From assembly GCF_038595065.1 (NCBI RefSeq), contig NZ_CP152003.1, forward strand, positions 972,001 to 1,036,000: a stretch of DNA of 64,000 bases, given 5' to 3'. Source of the DNA: Sutcliffiella sp. FSL R7-0096 (GTDB taxonomy: Bacteria; Bacillota; Bacilli; Bacillales; Bacillaceae_I). How positions within the stretch are numbered: position 1 is the stretch's first letter; each line of letters begins with the position of its first letter. The position numbers and the translations under genes are program-made. Of this stretch, positions 45,107 to 53,814 are shown piece after piece. A model generated the notes under the pieces. The model was given only the letters and a program-made list of their open reading frames with translations. It did not search any database and was not told the origin of the DNA.

Positions 45107-46648
45107 ATGATCAAACTCCTCATAGTAGATGATGAACAAATTGAGCGCGAAGGCATGCAAACCATACTTAAAAGGAACTTTCCTGACCTACAAATAAAAC
45201 AGGCCAAAAACGGAAAAATGGCAGTAGAAATGGCCGCTGACTTCACCCCTGACTTAATTCTGATGGATATCAAGATGCCCGGGATGAACGGATTAGAAGC
45301 AGTGGAACAAATCAGTGCCAAACACCCAAAGACAAAATTCATCATGGTCACCGCATACGATACATTCGGCTATGTCAAGGCGGCTATCAAGCTTGGTGTC
45401 AAAGATTATATTCTAAAGCCTAGTAAAATTAGCGAAATTAAAACGACAGTCGGGAAAGTACTGGAGCAGATCGAGCAGGAGAAGGCCCAGCAAACCAAGA
45501 ACCAGCTCCAGGAAGCGGCATTAGAAAAAACGCTGACCCTCGTTGAGACTGATGTCGTAACACAGCTGCTGTTCGACCACGTGCATGAAGTGCATGTGGA
45601 CATGCTAGTGGAGATGCTTGATATCCCTTCGACCAATGAGATGTTCGCCATGATAGTCCTATTGCCATCAGGATTTGAATCGAATTATTCCATGATCAAG
45701 AAAAAGGTAAGGCAGTCAAAAAGCGGGTGGGTAGGAGCGCTATATGGAAATCAACTACCAATCATTGTGTTTCGGCAGCCAGATAAGACCTATCGATCCC
45801 AGGCTAGTACACTTGCGCGAGATATTCTATCTATTGCCAAAAAAGGATATAGTACCGATTGGTTCATCGGAATAGGGGAGGTTTGCAGCTCTCTGGACCA
45901 GGTTCGCCAATCCTATCAGGACGCGCTCATGGCTACAATGGATTCAAAAGCTATGTCCAACTATCGTTTCTATACAGATATCCATAGTAGTCCGGATGTA
46001 CGAAATAGCCACTTGGACAAAAATCATCAAAAAGAATATGCCGACCTAATCCGACTTGGCCAATGGGATGATGTGTATAAGAATGTCATGAACACTTTTC
46101 AATGCTATGAAAATGAAGGAGCCAACTTACTGCACAGCCAGCAACGGATACTTGAGGTCCTCTGGATTATTTCGCGTGTGATGAACGAAATGGGAGTGGA
46201 GACCGCAACGCCACTCTATTCCGTACAAACAACAAATTATCGCCAGCTTCGCTCGGAGACAAGGCAACTCCTTGAGGTGATGAAACAATCTTTTGACGAC
46301 CACTACAACCACTTGGAGGCAGATACCATTCAGCAAATAAAACAGTATATCATGGACCACTCACATCAGGATATATCGCTCGATACATTGGCCCGGAAAG
46401 TTGGCTTAAGCCCTATTTATATCAGTAAGATGTTCAAGGAAAAGCAGGGCATCAACTATATCGACTTCCTGACGGAATGCAGGATGGAAAAAGCGAAGCG
46501 GCTCATGTACGATTTGGAAAAGAGCATCAAGGAAATTACGTTTGAAGTCGGCTACCATGATCCAAATTATTTCAGCAAGGTATTTAAAAAAATGACCAGC
46601 GTTTCACCAAAAGAGTATCGTAAAACACTGCTCCGAAATAAAGTTTAA
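45107..46648 (+). CDS. Response regulator with AraC-type DNA-binding domain (YesN type)
   Basis: A 513-residue regulator. The receiver domain has LLIVDDEQIEREGM and LILMDIKMPGMNG with the phosphoacceptor Asp54. A long linker follows, then two AraC/XylS helix-turn-helix motifs at the C-terminus (LDTLARKVGLSPIYISKMFK and KSIKEITFEVGYHDPNYFSK). It is the partner of the kinase and most likely activates sugar uptake genes nearby, perhaps the mms operon or the XylF-like gene. AAAGGAG lies 10 bases before the ATG. The 131-bp gap behind the kinase gene shows no terminator. Confidence 0.92.
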   Translation: MIKLLIVDDEQIEREGMQTILKRNFPDLQIKQAKNGKMAVEMAADFTPDLILMDIKMPGMNGLEAVEQISAKHPKTKFIMVTAYDTFGYVKAAIKLGVKDYILKPSKISEIKTTVGKVLEQIEQEKAQQTKNQLQEAALEKTLTLVETDVVTQLLFDHVHEVHVDMLVEMLDIPSTNEMFAMIVLLPSGFESNYSMIKKKVRQSKSGWVGALYGNQLPIIVFRQPDKTYRSQASTLARDILSIAKKGYSTDWFIGIGEVCSSLDQVRQSYQDALMATMDSKAMSNYRFYTDIHSSPDVRNSHLDKNHQKEYADLIRLGQWDDVYKNVMNTFQCYENEGANLLHSQQRILEVLWIISRVMNEMGVETATPLYSVQTTNYRQLRSETRQLLEVMKQSFDDHYNHLEADTIQQIKQYIMDHSHQDISLDTLARKVGLSPIYISKMFKEKQGINYIDFLTECRMEKAKRLMYDLEKSIKEITFEVGYHDPNYFSKVFKKMTSVSPKEYRKTLLRNKV

Positions 46649-46669
46649 TAGGCAGAGAGGGTGGAGGGA

Positions 46670-47770
46670 ATGGAGCTAAGAATAGGTAGAATTCTAATGC
46701 TGTTTGTCATACTTGCTCTGTTTTTTGTAGCCTTGGGCTGTGAAAAGGTAGATACGTCCCTGCAACCGGAAAAGAAATCTGTCCAGAACATTGACGTACT
46801 GCCGGAAAAAGAGGCAGTTCCTAATGAGGATAGAATAAAAATTGGTTTTTCCATGGATACCTTGGAAGAGGAAAGATGGCTCAGAGACCGCGACCTATTC
46901 AAGACAGCAGTAGAAAATTTCGGCGCAGAAGTAGAAATACTCGCAGCAAACGGAGATGACGCCCTGCAGGTCCTCCAGGCGGAAACTTTAATCAGTCAAG
47001 GTGTCGACCTCCTTGTAGTGGTCCCGCACAACGCCGAAGCTGCAGCGACAATCGTCAAGAAGGCACACCTTGCAGGAATAAAAGTGCTCTCCTATGACAG
47101 ACTTATCAAAAATGCAGATATCGACCTCTATGTTTCTTTTGACAATGAACGTGTAGGGGAACTGCAGGCAGAGTCCATTACAAAACTTGTCCCCAAAGGC
47201 AAATATGTCTACATTGGCGGTGCGGATACCGATAACAATGCCCACCTGTTAAAAAAGGGGGTATTCAACGTTCTGCAGCCTTTGATTGATAATGGTGATA
47301 TTACGGTTGTATATGATCAGTGGACTAAAAATTGGTTGCCAAGTAATGCTTATGCCAACATGCAGGAAGCCTTGAATGCCAATGGTGGAAAGATAGATGC
47401 AGTCATTGCGGCAAATGATGCAACGGCAGGTATGGCCATTCAAGTCTTAATGGAGGCGGGAATTGCAGGAGATATTCCCGTTGCAGGGCAGGATGCAGAG
47501 CTTGCTGCCACCCAAAGGATTGTCGAAGGCACCCAGACGATGACTGTTTATAAACCTATTCCCACTCTTGCGGAGGAAGCGGCAAGACTTGCTGTGGCAA
47601 TGGCAAGGGGAGAATATATCGACATCGATCGTAAAGTTAACAATGGAAAAGTGGAAGTGTCATCCGTGTTACTTTCGCCGATAGCAGTGAATAGGGAAAA
47701 TATCGATGAAACAGTGATTGCGGATGGATTTCATTTGGAAGAAGATGTGTATGAAGGGAATAAAAGATAA
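46670..47770 (+). CDS. xylF: XylF-like sugar-binding lipoprotein
   Basis: A 366-residue lipoprotein with the lipobox VALGC at the end of the signal peptide. The binding domain shows IGFSMDTLEEERWLRDRDLF, VLSYDRLIKNADIDLYVSFD, AANDATAGMAIQVLMEAG and VAGQDAELAATQRIVEGTQT, the D-xylose-binding XylF pattern. GTG at 46661 is in frame, but AGAGAGGG 9 bases before ATG at 46670 supports the shorter start. It lies directly behind the response regulator and has no transporter genes of its own, so it may share the mms transporter. Confidence 0.87.
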   Translation: MELRIGRILMLFVILALFFVALGCEKVDTSLQPEKKSVQNIDVLPEKEAVPNEDRIKIGFSMDTLEEERWLRDRDLFKTAVENFGAEVEILAANGDDALQVLQAETLISQGVDLLVVVPHNAEAAATIVKKAHLAGIKVLSYDRLIKNADIDLYVSFDNERVGELQAESITKLVPKGKYVYIGGADTDNNAHLLKKGVFNVLQPLIDNGDITVVYDQWTKNWLPSNAYANMQEALNANGGKIDAVIAANDATAGMAIQVLMEAGIAGDIPVAGQDAELAATQRIVEGTQTMTVYKPIPTLAEEAARLAVAMARGEYIDIDRKVNNGKVEVSSVLLSPIAVNRENIDETVIADGFHLEEDVYEGNKR

Positions 47771-47782
47771 AACTCTTTGAAG

Positions 47783-47826
47783 AAATCTCAGAGGCACTCT
47801 GTTAAGAGAAGCCCTGAGATTTTTTG
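47783..47826. terminator. Bidirectional terminator between xylF and the phosphatase gene
   Basis: AAATCTCAG (47783-47791) pairs with CTGAGATTT (47814-47822) and a T run follows. It abuts the stop codon of the convergent gene. Confidence 0.8.
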
Positions 47827-48540
47827 CTATTCTGCATAATACACTCTCTTTTGCGCAGCCTCAAAGCAATACAGCCTCCCACCATACGCACAACCACCAT
47901 CAATCCCGATGATATTGTTTTCACCAAAGAATACCTCTGGCTTTTTATGTAGATACTTCGTTGGTGTATGGCCGAAGATAACGGTCTTCTCACCAGTGTA
48001 CCCATTATGGAATTCTTCCCTTATCCACACTAAGGTATGGGAATCTGTAAGTTCTAATGTTGTGTGAGGATGTACACCAGCATGAACGAAGATATGTGTA
48101 TCGGTTTCGTAATAGAAAGGAAGTGTTTTGAGAAAGTCTAAATGCGGGCGAATTTGTTCGTTTATCTCTAGAGGCTTAGGATTCTCCTCGGTCGTATACC
48201 AATATTTTGCGTCGTCTTTTTCTATTTCGTACCCATAATTCTGTAGGGTTTTAATCCCTCCGTTGTAGTACCACCTTTTTATATGAAGAGGGTCTTCGGG
48301 ATTCTCAAATGCATCAATCATCATTTTGTCGTGATTCCCCATCAGAGTGATAGCTCCTTCAGAGGTCAACTGGATCACCTTGTCCAAGACCGCACGCGAA
48401 TTTGGCCCCCGATCCACATAATCCCCAAGTAACAGGAGCTGGTCCTGTTGGTTGTCATATTGAACGATTTCAAGAAGTCTTTCGAATTTATCCAAGTCCC
48501 CATGAATATCACTAATTGCAAGCATCCGCGTCAATTTCAT
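47827..48540 (-). CDS. PrpE-like metallophosphoesterase (PP1/PP2A fold)
   Basis: A 237-residue phosphatase with the motif order of the PPP family: SDIHGDLDKF (GDxHG type), LLLGDYVDRGPNS, TLMGNHD, then VHAGVHPHTT and FGHTPTKYL. These residues bind two metal ions. Small bacterial members such as PrpE and ApaH-like proteins remove phosphate from serine/threonine or tyrosine or cleave dinucleoside polyphosphates; the substrate here is not decided. A single gene, convergent with xylF. Confidence 0.87.
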   Translation of the reverse strand: MKLTRMLAISDIHGDLDKFERLLEIVQYDNQQDQLLLLGDYVDRGPNSRAVLDKVIQLTSEGAITLMGNHDKMMIDAFENPEDPLHIKRWYYNGGIKTLQNYGYEIEKDDAKYWYTTEENPKPLEINEQIRPHLDFLKTLPFYYETDTHIFVHAGVHPHTTLELTDSHTLVWIREEFHNGYTGEKTVIFGHTPTKYLHKKPEVFFGENNIIGIDGGCAYGGRLYCFEAAQKRVYYAE

Positions 48541-48656
48541 TCATCCCTTTGCATCTTATTTTCATTTATTTTATCATAATTTTCGAAATTCGAAATATTT
48601 TTGCTCTATCTATATTATAATGGTGAAAATATACCTTTAGAGGGGAGGATGTTACT

Positions 48657-49607
48657 GTGAAGGCCATTCTGATTGGCGTGATAGCTTCCATGTTTTTTGC
48701 CGTCACCTTTATTTTGAACCGGTCCATGGAACTTTCAGGTGGCAGCTGGCTTTGGAGTTCGTCCCTGCGTTTCTTTTTTATGGTGCCGTTTTTGTTCTTC
48801 ATTGTATGGATGCGGGGAAACCTGGGCCCATTGTTCCTTGAAATGAAATCTAACCCATTCGGTTGGGTTGTATGGAGCTTCACCGGTTTTGTCCTTTTCT
48901 ATGGCCCGATTACTTTTGCTGCGGCATACGGACCAGGCTGGCTTGTCGCCGGAACTTGGCAACTCACCATTATTGCGGGAGTCCTTTTAGGTCCTTTTTT
49001 CTATAAAATCGTACAGGGAAAGAAGATGCGCGAACGAATTCCATTGCGCGGCCTACTGATTTCTTTTGTCATTTTTGCGGGCGTCCTATTGATCCAAACA
49101 CAACAGGGTAGCGGACTTACTTTATCCATGATAATTTATGGTATCCTCCCGGTTGCGGTCGCTGCCTTTGCCTATCCACTCGGAAATCGCAAGATGATGG
49201 AGGTGTGCGGGGGGAGGCTAGATACATTCCAACGGGTGCTTGGGATGACGCTTGCTACCATTCCGGTATGGATATGTGTTGCCACAGCCGGTTATTTCTC
49301 GGTTGGAGCTCCTTCACAGGAACAAGTGCTGCAAACATTCATTGTAGCCATTTCCTCCGGAGTAATCGCAACAACCTTGTTCTTCATCGCGACTGACATG
49401 GTGCGCAACAGCCAGGAAAAGCTTGCAGCAGTAGAAGCCACGCAATCCACTCAGGTGCTGTTTGTATTGATTGGAGAGGTAATGCTCCTTTCAACACCGT
49501 TGCCGAATGAAGTGGGGATGCTAGGTCTGTTCATCATCATAATTGGCATGCTTCTGCATAGTTTTTTCACGAAAAAAAGAGTAAGGCCGAAGCGACTGGC
49601 TGCCTAA
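48657..49607 (+). CDS. EmrE-like multidrug efflux transporter family protein
   Basis: A 316-residue membrane protein of the drug/metabolite transporter superfamily with about ten hydrophobic helices in two repeated halves (ASMFFAVTFILNRSMELSGG and later GILPVAVAAFAYPLGNRKMM). The conserved AAVEATQSTQVLFVLIGEVM region matches the multidrug resistance efflux transporter group (PF13536). The exported substrate is unknown. Translation starts at GTG with GGGGAGG upstream. It has its own terminator and appears monocistronic. Confidence 0.82.
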   Translation: MKAILIGVIASMFFAVTFILNRSMELSGGSWLWSSSLRFFFMVPFLFFIVWMRGNLGPLFLEMKSNPFGWVVWSFTGFVLFYGPITFAAAYGPGWLVAGTWQLTIIAGVLLGPFFYKIVQGKKMRERIPLRGLLISFVIFAGVLLIQTQQGSGLTLSMIIYGILPVAVAAFAYPLGNRKMMEVCGGRLDTFQRVLGMTLATIPVWICVATAGYFSVGAPSQEQVLQTFIVAISSGVIATTLFFIATDMVRNSQEKLAAVEATQSTQVLFVLIGEVMLLSTPLPNEVGMLGLFIIIIGMLLHSFFTKKRVRPKRLAA

Positions 49608-49643
49608 AGAGTGAACATCCATTTGGATTCACTCTTTTTTTTC
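49608..49643 (+). terminator. Terminator of the efflux gene
   Basis: AGAGTGAA (49608-49615) pairs with TTCACTCT (49628-49635), followed by eight T. The stem starts immediately behind the stop codon. Confidence 0.9.
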
Positions 49644-49737
49644 TTTTTTTAATATTTTTTTTGAAGTTTTTCAAAATAAAAAACGTCATGTCCCCCAAGG
49701 GGTTTCAAGAGGTCTGACAATCCTTTACAAAAACTAT

Positions 49738-49751
49738 ATGACATTTGTCAT
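49738..49751 (+). promoter_or_regulatory. Candidate DesR-type operator upstream of the desaturase gene
   Basis: ATGACA-TT-TGTCAT is a near-perfect 14-base inverted repeat about 90 bases before the start codon, with a further half-site ATGACAC at 49761. In B. subtilis the response regulator DesR binds TCAT/ATGA-containing repeats upstream of des on cooling. No desK or desR gene is in the window. Confidence 0.45.
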
Positions 49752-49839
49752 ACTCTACATATGACACCTGCTACTAACTTATTTTTTTTGATTGGATATA
49801 ATAAGTTTTATCAAGTCAACAACGAAGGGATTTAATAAA

Positions 49840-50877
49840 ATGTCAATTCAAAATGAGATGAAAAACCTTAAAAAACAAGTCGCTCCTTTCGAAAAATCGC
49901 AAACTAAAAAGAGTATCTGGCAGCTGATCAATACGCTAACGCCATTTTTCCTGTTATGGTATCTCACATATATAAGCCTTTCTGTTTCTTACTGGTTGGC
50001 GTTGGTACCAGCCATCTTTGCAGCAGGATTCATGACCCGAATCTTCATCATCTTCCATGATTGCACGCACCACTCCTTCTTCAAAAATCGAAAGTGGAAC
50101 CGTGCAGTAGGGACCGTGACGGGAGTACTAACATTATTCCCATTCGATCAATGGGGACATGACCACTCCGTCCACCATGCAACGAGCGGGAACTTGGACA
50201 AGCGCGGTGTTGGGGATATCTGGACACTGACTGTGGAAGAGTACAAAGCAGCATCTATCAAGACTCGTTTATTCTACCGTCTATATCGAAATCCTTTGGT
50301 AATGTTCGGAATAGGTCCAATCTACACTTTCCTAATCAGAAACCGTTTCAATCGTAAAGAAGCAAGACAAAAAGAACGCAACAACTTGTATCTGACAAAC
50401 GTACTGATCGTTGCTGTAGCAGTATTGTTAAGCTTAGCAATCGGTTGGCAGGCATTCCTGATTGTACACGGTACCATCTTCATGATTGCAGGAAGTGTTG
50501 GAATTTGGTTGTTTTATGTACAACATACATTTGAGGATTCCTACTTTGAAATGGATAAAGACTGGGAATATGTATTGGCTGCTGTAGAAGGAAGTTCTTA
50601 CTACAAGTTACCAAAAGTACTTCAATTCCTGACTGGAAACATCGGTTACCATCATATTCATCATTTAAGCCCAAGGGTGCCGAACTATGAACTGGAAAAG
50701 TGCCATCACAGCACACCACCACTTCAACACGTACCTACGATTACGCTTGCAACAAGTTTAAAGTCTCTTAAGTTCCGTTTATGGGATGAAAAGAGTAAAA
50801 ACTTTGTGACGTTCAAAGAAGCAAAGAAAATGGTGCAAAATAGAGTTTCAACCCCGGAAATGAAGCCTGAATTATAA
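49840..50877 (+). CDS. des: Membrane fatty acid desaturase
   Basis: A 345-residue integral membrane acyl-lipid desaturase. The three histidine boxes that bind the di-iron centre are HDCTHHS, HSVHHATSGN and HIHHLSPRVP, the same set as B. subtilis Des (delta-5). Four hydrophobic helices surround them. It introduces double bonds in phospholipid acyl chains to keep membranes fluid in the cold. ATG at 49792 is in frame but far from the family start; AAGGGA 10 bases before 49840 is acceptable. A single gene with its own terminator. Confidence 0.93.
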   Translation: MSIQNEMKNLKKQVAPFEKSQTKKSIWQLINTLTPFFLLWYLTYISLSVSYWLALVPAIFAAGFMTRIFIIFHDCTHHSFFKNRKWNRAVGTVTGVLTLFPFDQWGHDHSVHHATSGNLDKRGVGDIWTLTVEEYKAASIKTRLFYRLYRNPLVMFGIGPIYTFLIRNRFNRKEARQKERNNLYLTNVLIVAVAVLLSLAIGWQAFLIVHGTIFMIAGSVGIWLFYVQHTFEDSYFEMDKDWEYVLAAVEGSSYYKLPKVLQFLTGNIGYHHIHHLSPRVPNYELEKCHHSTPPLQHVPTITLATSLKSLKFRLWDEKSKNFVTFKEAKKMVQNRVSTPEMKPEL

Positions 50878-50888
50878 AGAACATATAG

Positions 50889-50922
50889 AACCAGTCCCGT
50901 ATTTAATAGGGCTGGTTTTTTT
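50889..50922 (+). terminator. Terminator of des
   Basis: AACCAGTCC (50889-50897) pairs with GGGCTGGTT (50909-50917), followed by T7. Confidence 0.9.
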
Positions 50923-51353
50923 GTTATAAGTTTGTCTGTAGTGATAGCTGATAAAAATGCTGTATTTTCTTAGGGTGCTTTTTTGGTTCAGGTACATTAC
51001 TTCTAATTTGTTGTTCGGACATTCATTTAAGGTTCAGATATAAATGAAAACACTTTGGACAAAATCGGATTTTCTTTGGACAAGACTGCTAACTCATTCG
51101 ATAAACTCTTTGTGATTTTTTGAAAGCGAGTGGTGCAACAATTGAATAAAATATTATTCAGCCGATATTAAAGATAGGGCATGTGGTAAGAAACAAAATA
51201 TTACAAATAAATATAGATTTAACTGTTCGTAACTTGTATAATTATGGTGATATATAGGAAAAAAGCACGAAAAATACATAACGTAACTACAGGAGAAATT
51301 CATACACAATGACAGCGAGAGAAGAAAATACTAAAACATAGGGGGATTTATCA
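50923..51353. other. AT-rich intergenic region
   Basis: No gene is seen. A TATAAT at 51237-51242 could be the -10 box of the next gene, with a poor -35 (ATAGAT at 51214). An 11-codon frame beginning ATGACAGCGAG is not supported. The base composition is clearly more AT-rich than the desaturase gene, and this continues through the next two genes. Confidence 0.5.
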
Positions 51354-51908
51354 ATGAAAAGGTTGGGTATGCTTACTTTCTTTACAATTTTGTTTTTAGG
51401 AGTTTCATTTGGATTATCAACTAATGCACATGCAGCAAGTGAGGCAGACATTGAAAAAGCACTTGAAATTATTGATGCAGCTAATGCGGAGATGGATCAT
51501 ATTATTGAAACTGGTGTTCAAGACGCTGATAACCTATGGGCCATTTACCTTGGAGAATTAGAAGGAATGAAAAATGAACTGGCAAACCTTGATCAACAAA
51601 TTGCAGAAGTTGAACTGTCTTTAACAAATTCTACAGAGGCTACTCAACAAGAAGAATTAAATGAATTACTTGCTGTCCTTCAACTAGAAAAAGCTAGTTT
51701 AGTAGAGCGTATGGATGAAAGAACGGCACGATTCGACCAAGAGGTTGACGAAATCATCAGCTACGTTTTTGATATTACTCTACAAATGACTCAGGATACA
51801 ATTGATGAAGTGGCAGAATATGGAGTAATTGCAGAGTGCTATTGGAAGTATGTAAGATTTGCTGATCGTTGGGCTTGGATTGATCCGGTAAGATTAGTAG
51901 GTTATTAA
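51354..51908 (+). CDS. Secreted helical protein of unknown function
   Basis: A 184-residue protein. Residues 1-27 form a signal peptide ending NAHAAS (AXA cleavage site). The mature part is acidic and helical, with heptad-like NLDQQIAEVELSLTNST and LLAVLQLEKASLVERMDERT, probably a coiled coil. It ends in an aromatic stretch (CYWKYVRFADRWAWIDPVRL) with one cysteine. I do not recognise a family. GGGGGATTTATCA precedes the ATG. It is monocistronic, AT-rich, and lies in front of the HD-GYP gene, with a terminator between. Confidence 0.7.
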   Translation: MKRLGMLTFFTILFLGVSFGLSTNAHAASEADIEKALEIIDAANAEMDHIIETGVQDADNLWAIYLGELEGMKNELANLDQQIAEVELSLTNSTEATQQEELNELLAVLQLEKASLVERMDERTARFDQEVDEIISYVFDITLQMTQDTIDEVAEYGVIAECYWKYVRFADRWAWIDPVRLVGY

Positions 51909-51920
51909 GAGATTGTAGTG

Positions 51921-51960
51921 AAAAAAGCGAGTGCTTTTCTAAAAGTAGTCGCTTTTTTTT
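51921..51960 (+). terminator. Terminator of the secreted protein gene
   Basis: AAAAAAGCGA (51921-51930) pairs with TCGCTTTTTT (51949-51958), with further CTTTT/AAAAG pairs inside and a T run. Confidence 0.9.
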
Positions 51961-51984
51961 CAAAATATAAGAGGTGAACATAAG

Positions 51985-52911
51985 GTGGCTTTTATCATAA
52001 AAAGAAAAGATCAAAACATCGAAAAGGTAAATATGGAAAACTTTGAATTAAGTCTTCTTTCAAAAGGTGAAGGTATAGAAGTTATGATTCAAAAGGTTAA
52101 GAAAGATAATATATTCTATATTTATCCTGCAGAAAGTCCAAAAGTAATGGAATTCTTTTATATTCTTGAAGGTGAAATACTTTGTGAACATAATGGTGAA
52201 AAAATTAATTTGGGTCCAAACGATTACTTTTCGTGCACAAATTTAGAAGAAACAATCCACTTTACTGCAATATCAGATGTAAAATACTTATGGCTAATTA
52301 ATGAACCAACTTTCTTTCAATTAAGTGATAATGTAAAAGAATTAAGCCAAATTGTTGAAAGAGTAGAAGCGAGAGACCCGTATACTTATAATCACAATGA
52401 AAGAGTTGCAAAGTATTCTATAAAAATAGCCAAAAAACTATCCTTATCAAAATCAAACTTAGAAAGACTTTATATCTCCTCAATACTCCATGATATCGGT
52501 AAAATAAATATTCCTTCTGAAATTCTTAATAAACCTGCCAAACTTACTAACGAGGAATTTGCATTGATTAAGAAACACCCTGAAGATGGTGCGGAAATGG
52601 TAAAAGAGTTATATTATGATGATACAATTGCAAAAATCATCGAACAGCACCATGAACGGTTAAACGGTTGTGGATATCCAAAGGGACTTATTGGAGAGGA
52701 AATCGTTCTCGAAGCCCGCATCATAGCAGTCAGCGACACCTTCGATGCAATGACGGAAGACCGTGCATACCGTAATGCTTTTACTCCGGAATTTGCAATA
52801 GATGAGTTGCAGAGACTATCCCCATCCCAATACGATCCTGATGTAGTAAATGCACTTATAGAAGTTCTTCAAGAAGAAGGTAAATTAAAAGTAACAAGCA
52901 CTGATGCATAA
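51985..52911 (+). CDS. Cupin/HD-GYP protein, possible cyclic-di-GMP phosphodiesterase
   Basis: A 308-residue cytoplasmic protein. Residues about 40-105 form a cupin-like beta-barrel (FFYILEGEILCEHNGEKINL then GPNDYFSC). The C-terminal HD-GYP domain has SSILHDIGKINIP (the HD metal pair), KKHPEDGAEMV, EQHHERLNGCGYPKGL (the GYP loop, with Asn-Gly-Cys in place of the usual Asp-Gly-x) and ARIIAVSDTFDAMTEDRAYR. GTG start, 8 bases after AAGAGGTG. The first 690 bases are AT-rich like the upstream gene, but from about 52680 the codons are much more GC-rich. The ligand of the cupin is unknown. Confidence 0.87.
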   Translation: MAFIIKRKDQNIEKVNMENFELSLLSKGEGIEVMIQKVKKDNIFYIYPAESPKVMEFFYILEGEILCEHNGEKINLGPNDYFSCTNLEETIHFTAISDVKYLWLINEPTFFQLSDNVKELSQIVERVEARDPYTYNHNERVAKYSIKIAKKLSLSKSNLERLYISSILHDIGKINIPSEILNKPAKLTNEEFALIKKHPEDGAEMVKELYYDDTIAKIIEQHHERLNGCGYPKGLIGEEIVLEARIIAVSDTFDAMTEDRAYRNAFTPEFAIDELQRLSPSQYDPDVVNALIEVLQEEGKLKVTSTDA

Positions 52912-52937
52912 ATAGATGCTTCAGGGCTTGTTTTTTA
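52893..52937 (+). terminator. Terminator overlapping the end of the HD-GYP gene
   Basis: AACAAGC (52893-52899) to GCTTGTT (52926-52932) with inner CTGA/TCAG and GCAT/ATGC pairs, then a T run. The stop codon lies in the loop. Confidence 0.8.
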
Positions 52938-53072
52938 TTTTCTTTCTTCCTGGATTGATTTTAGAATGTTGGATTTCGGGTATGGTAATTAGAGGGTGCG
53001 TTGTGGCCCTTTTCAGTAACAGATAACTATAAAACTTGTAACAAGAGAACTAAACAGATTTAGGAGGAATAC

Positions 53073-53741
53073 ATGATGACAAAACATATATTAATGGTTG
53101 TTACTACTGCAGATAAAATGAAGGACGGGCATGAGACAGGAATCTGGCTTTCTGAATTCGGTGAAGCATATGTGGAATTCAGGAACAAAGGTTACGAGGT
53201 TACGGTTGCAAGTCCACTTGGTGGAAAATCTCCTGTTGATGCAAGAAGCCTAGAAGGTGGAGAGACACCTCAAGAGATATTGGACACAGCTAAATATCTA
53301 GAGGACACAATTAAATTGGACGAAATCACAGAGGCATCGAAGTACGATGCCATCTTCCTTCCAGGTGGACATGGTACGATGTTTGATCTACCTGATAACG
53401 AAAAATTGCACCAGCTTATTCGTGACATCTATGAAGCGGACAAACTGGTTGCAGCGGTCTGCCACGGGCCGGCGGGGCTTGTAGGAGTGAAGCTTTCAGA
53501 TGGTACTCCATTTGTAGCAGGCAAAACAGTCACAGCCTTCACTGATGATGAAGAAAGAGAAACCACCTTGGACAAGTATATGCCATTCCTTTTGGAAACT
53601 CGCCTTCGCGAGCTTGGCGCGGAGTTCATTGCGAAGGATAATTGGGTAGACCATATGCAAGCGGACGGTAAATTGATTACCGGTCAGAATCCGCAATCCA
53701 CCATCAGTGTGGCAAAAGAAGTAGTGAAGCAATTAGGTTGA
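53073..53741 (+). CDS. DJ-1/PfpI-superfamily protein, Hsp31-like
   Basis: A 222-residue class I glutamine-amidotransferase-like protein. AVCHGPAGLVGVKL carries the nucleophilic Cys, and FLPGGHGTMFDLPDN is the upstream motif with the partner residues. The insertion ETGIWLSEFGEAYVEFRNKG with an N-terminal glutamate-rich cap is typical of the Hsp31 subgroup, whose members are glyoxalase III and protein deglycase-like stress proteins. TTAGGAGG precedes the first ATG. It is monocistronic. GGGTAT at 52979 resembles a SigB -10 box but the -35 is poor. Confidence 0.88.
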   Translation: MMTKHILMVVTTADKMKDGHETGIWLSEFGEAYVEFRNKGYEVTVASPLGGKSPVDARSLEGGETPQEILDTAKYLEDTIKLDEITEASKYDAIFLPGGHGTMFDLPDNEKLHQLIRDIYEADKLVAAVCHGPAGLVGVKLSDGTPFVAGKTVTAFTDDEERETTLDKYMPFLLETRLRELGAEFIAKDNWVDHMQADGKLITGQNPQSTISVAKEVVKQLG

Positions 53742-53767
53742 CTTTTAGACCTTTAATTTTGATGAAC

Positions 53768-53804
53768 AAAGCACCGTTCTTCTCTTTGGAACGGTGCTTT
53801 TTGT
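53768..53804. terminator. Bidirectional terminator behind the Hsp31-like gene
   Basis: AAAGCACCGTTC (53768-53779) pairs with GAACGGTGCTTT (53789-53800), a perfect 12-bp stem followed by TT; it also serves the convergent lipoprotein gene. Confidence 0.88.
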
Positions 53805-53814
53805 CGTACAAATA

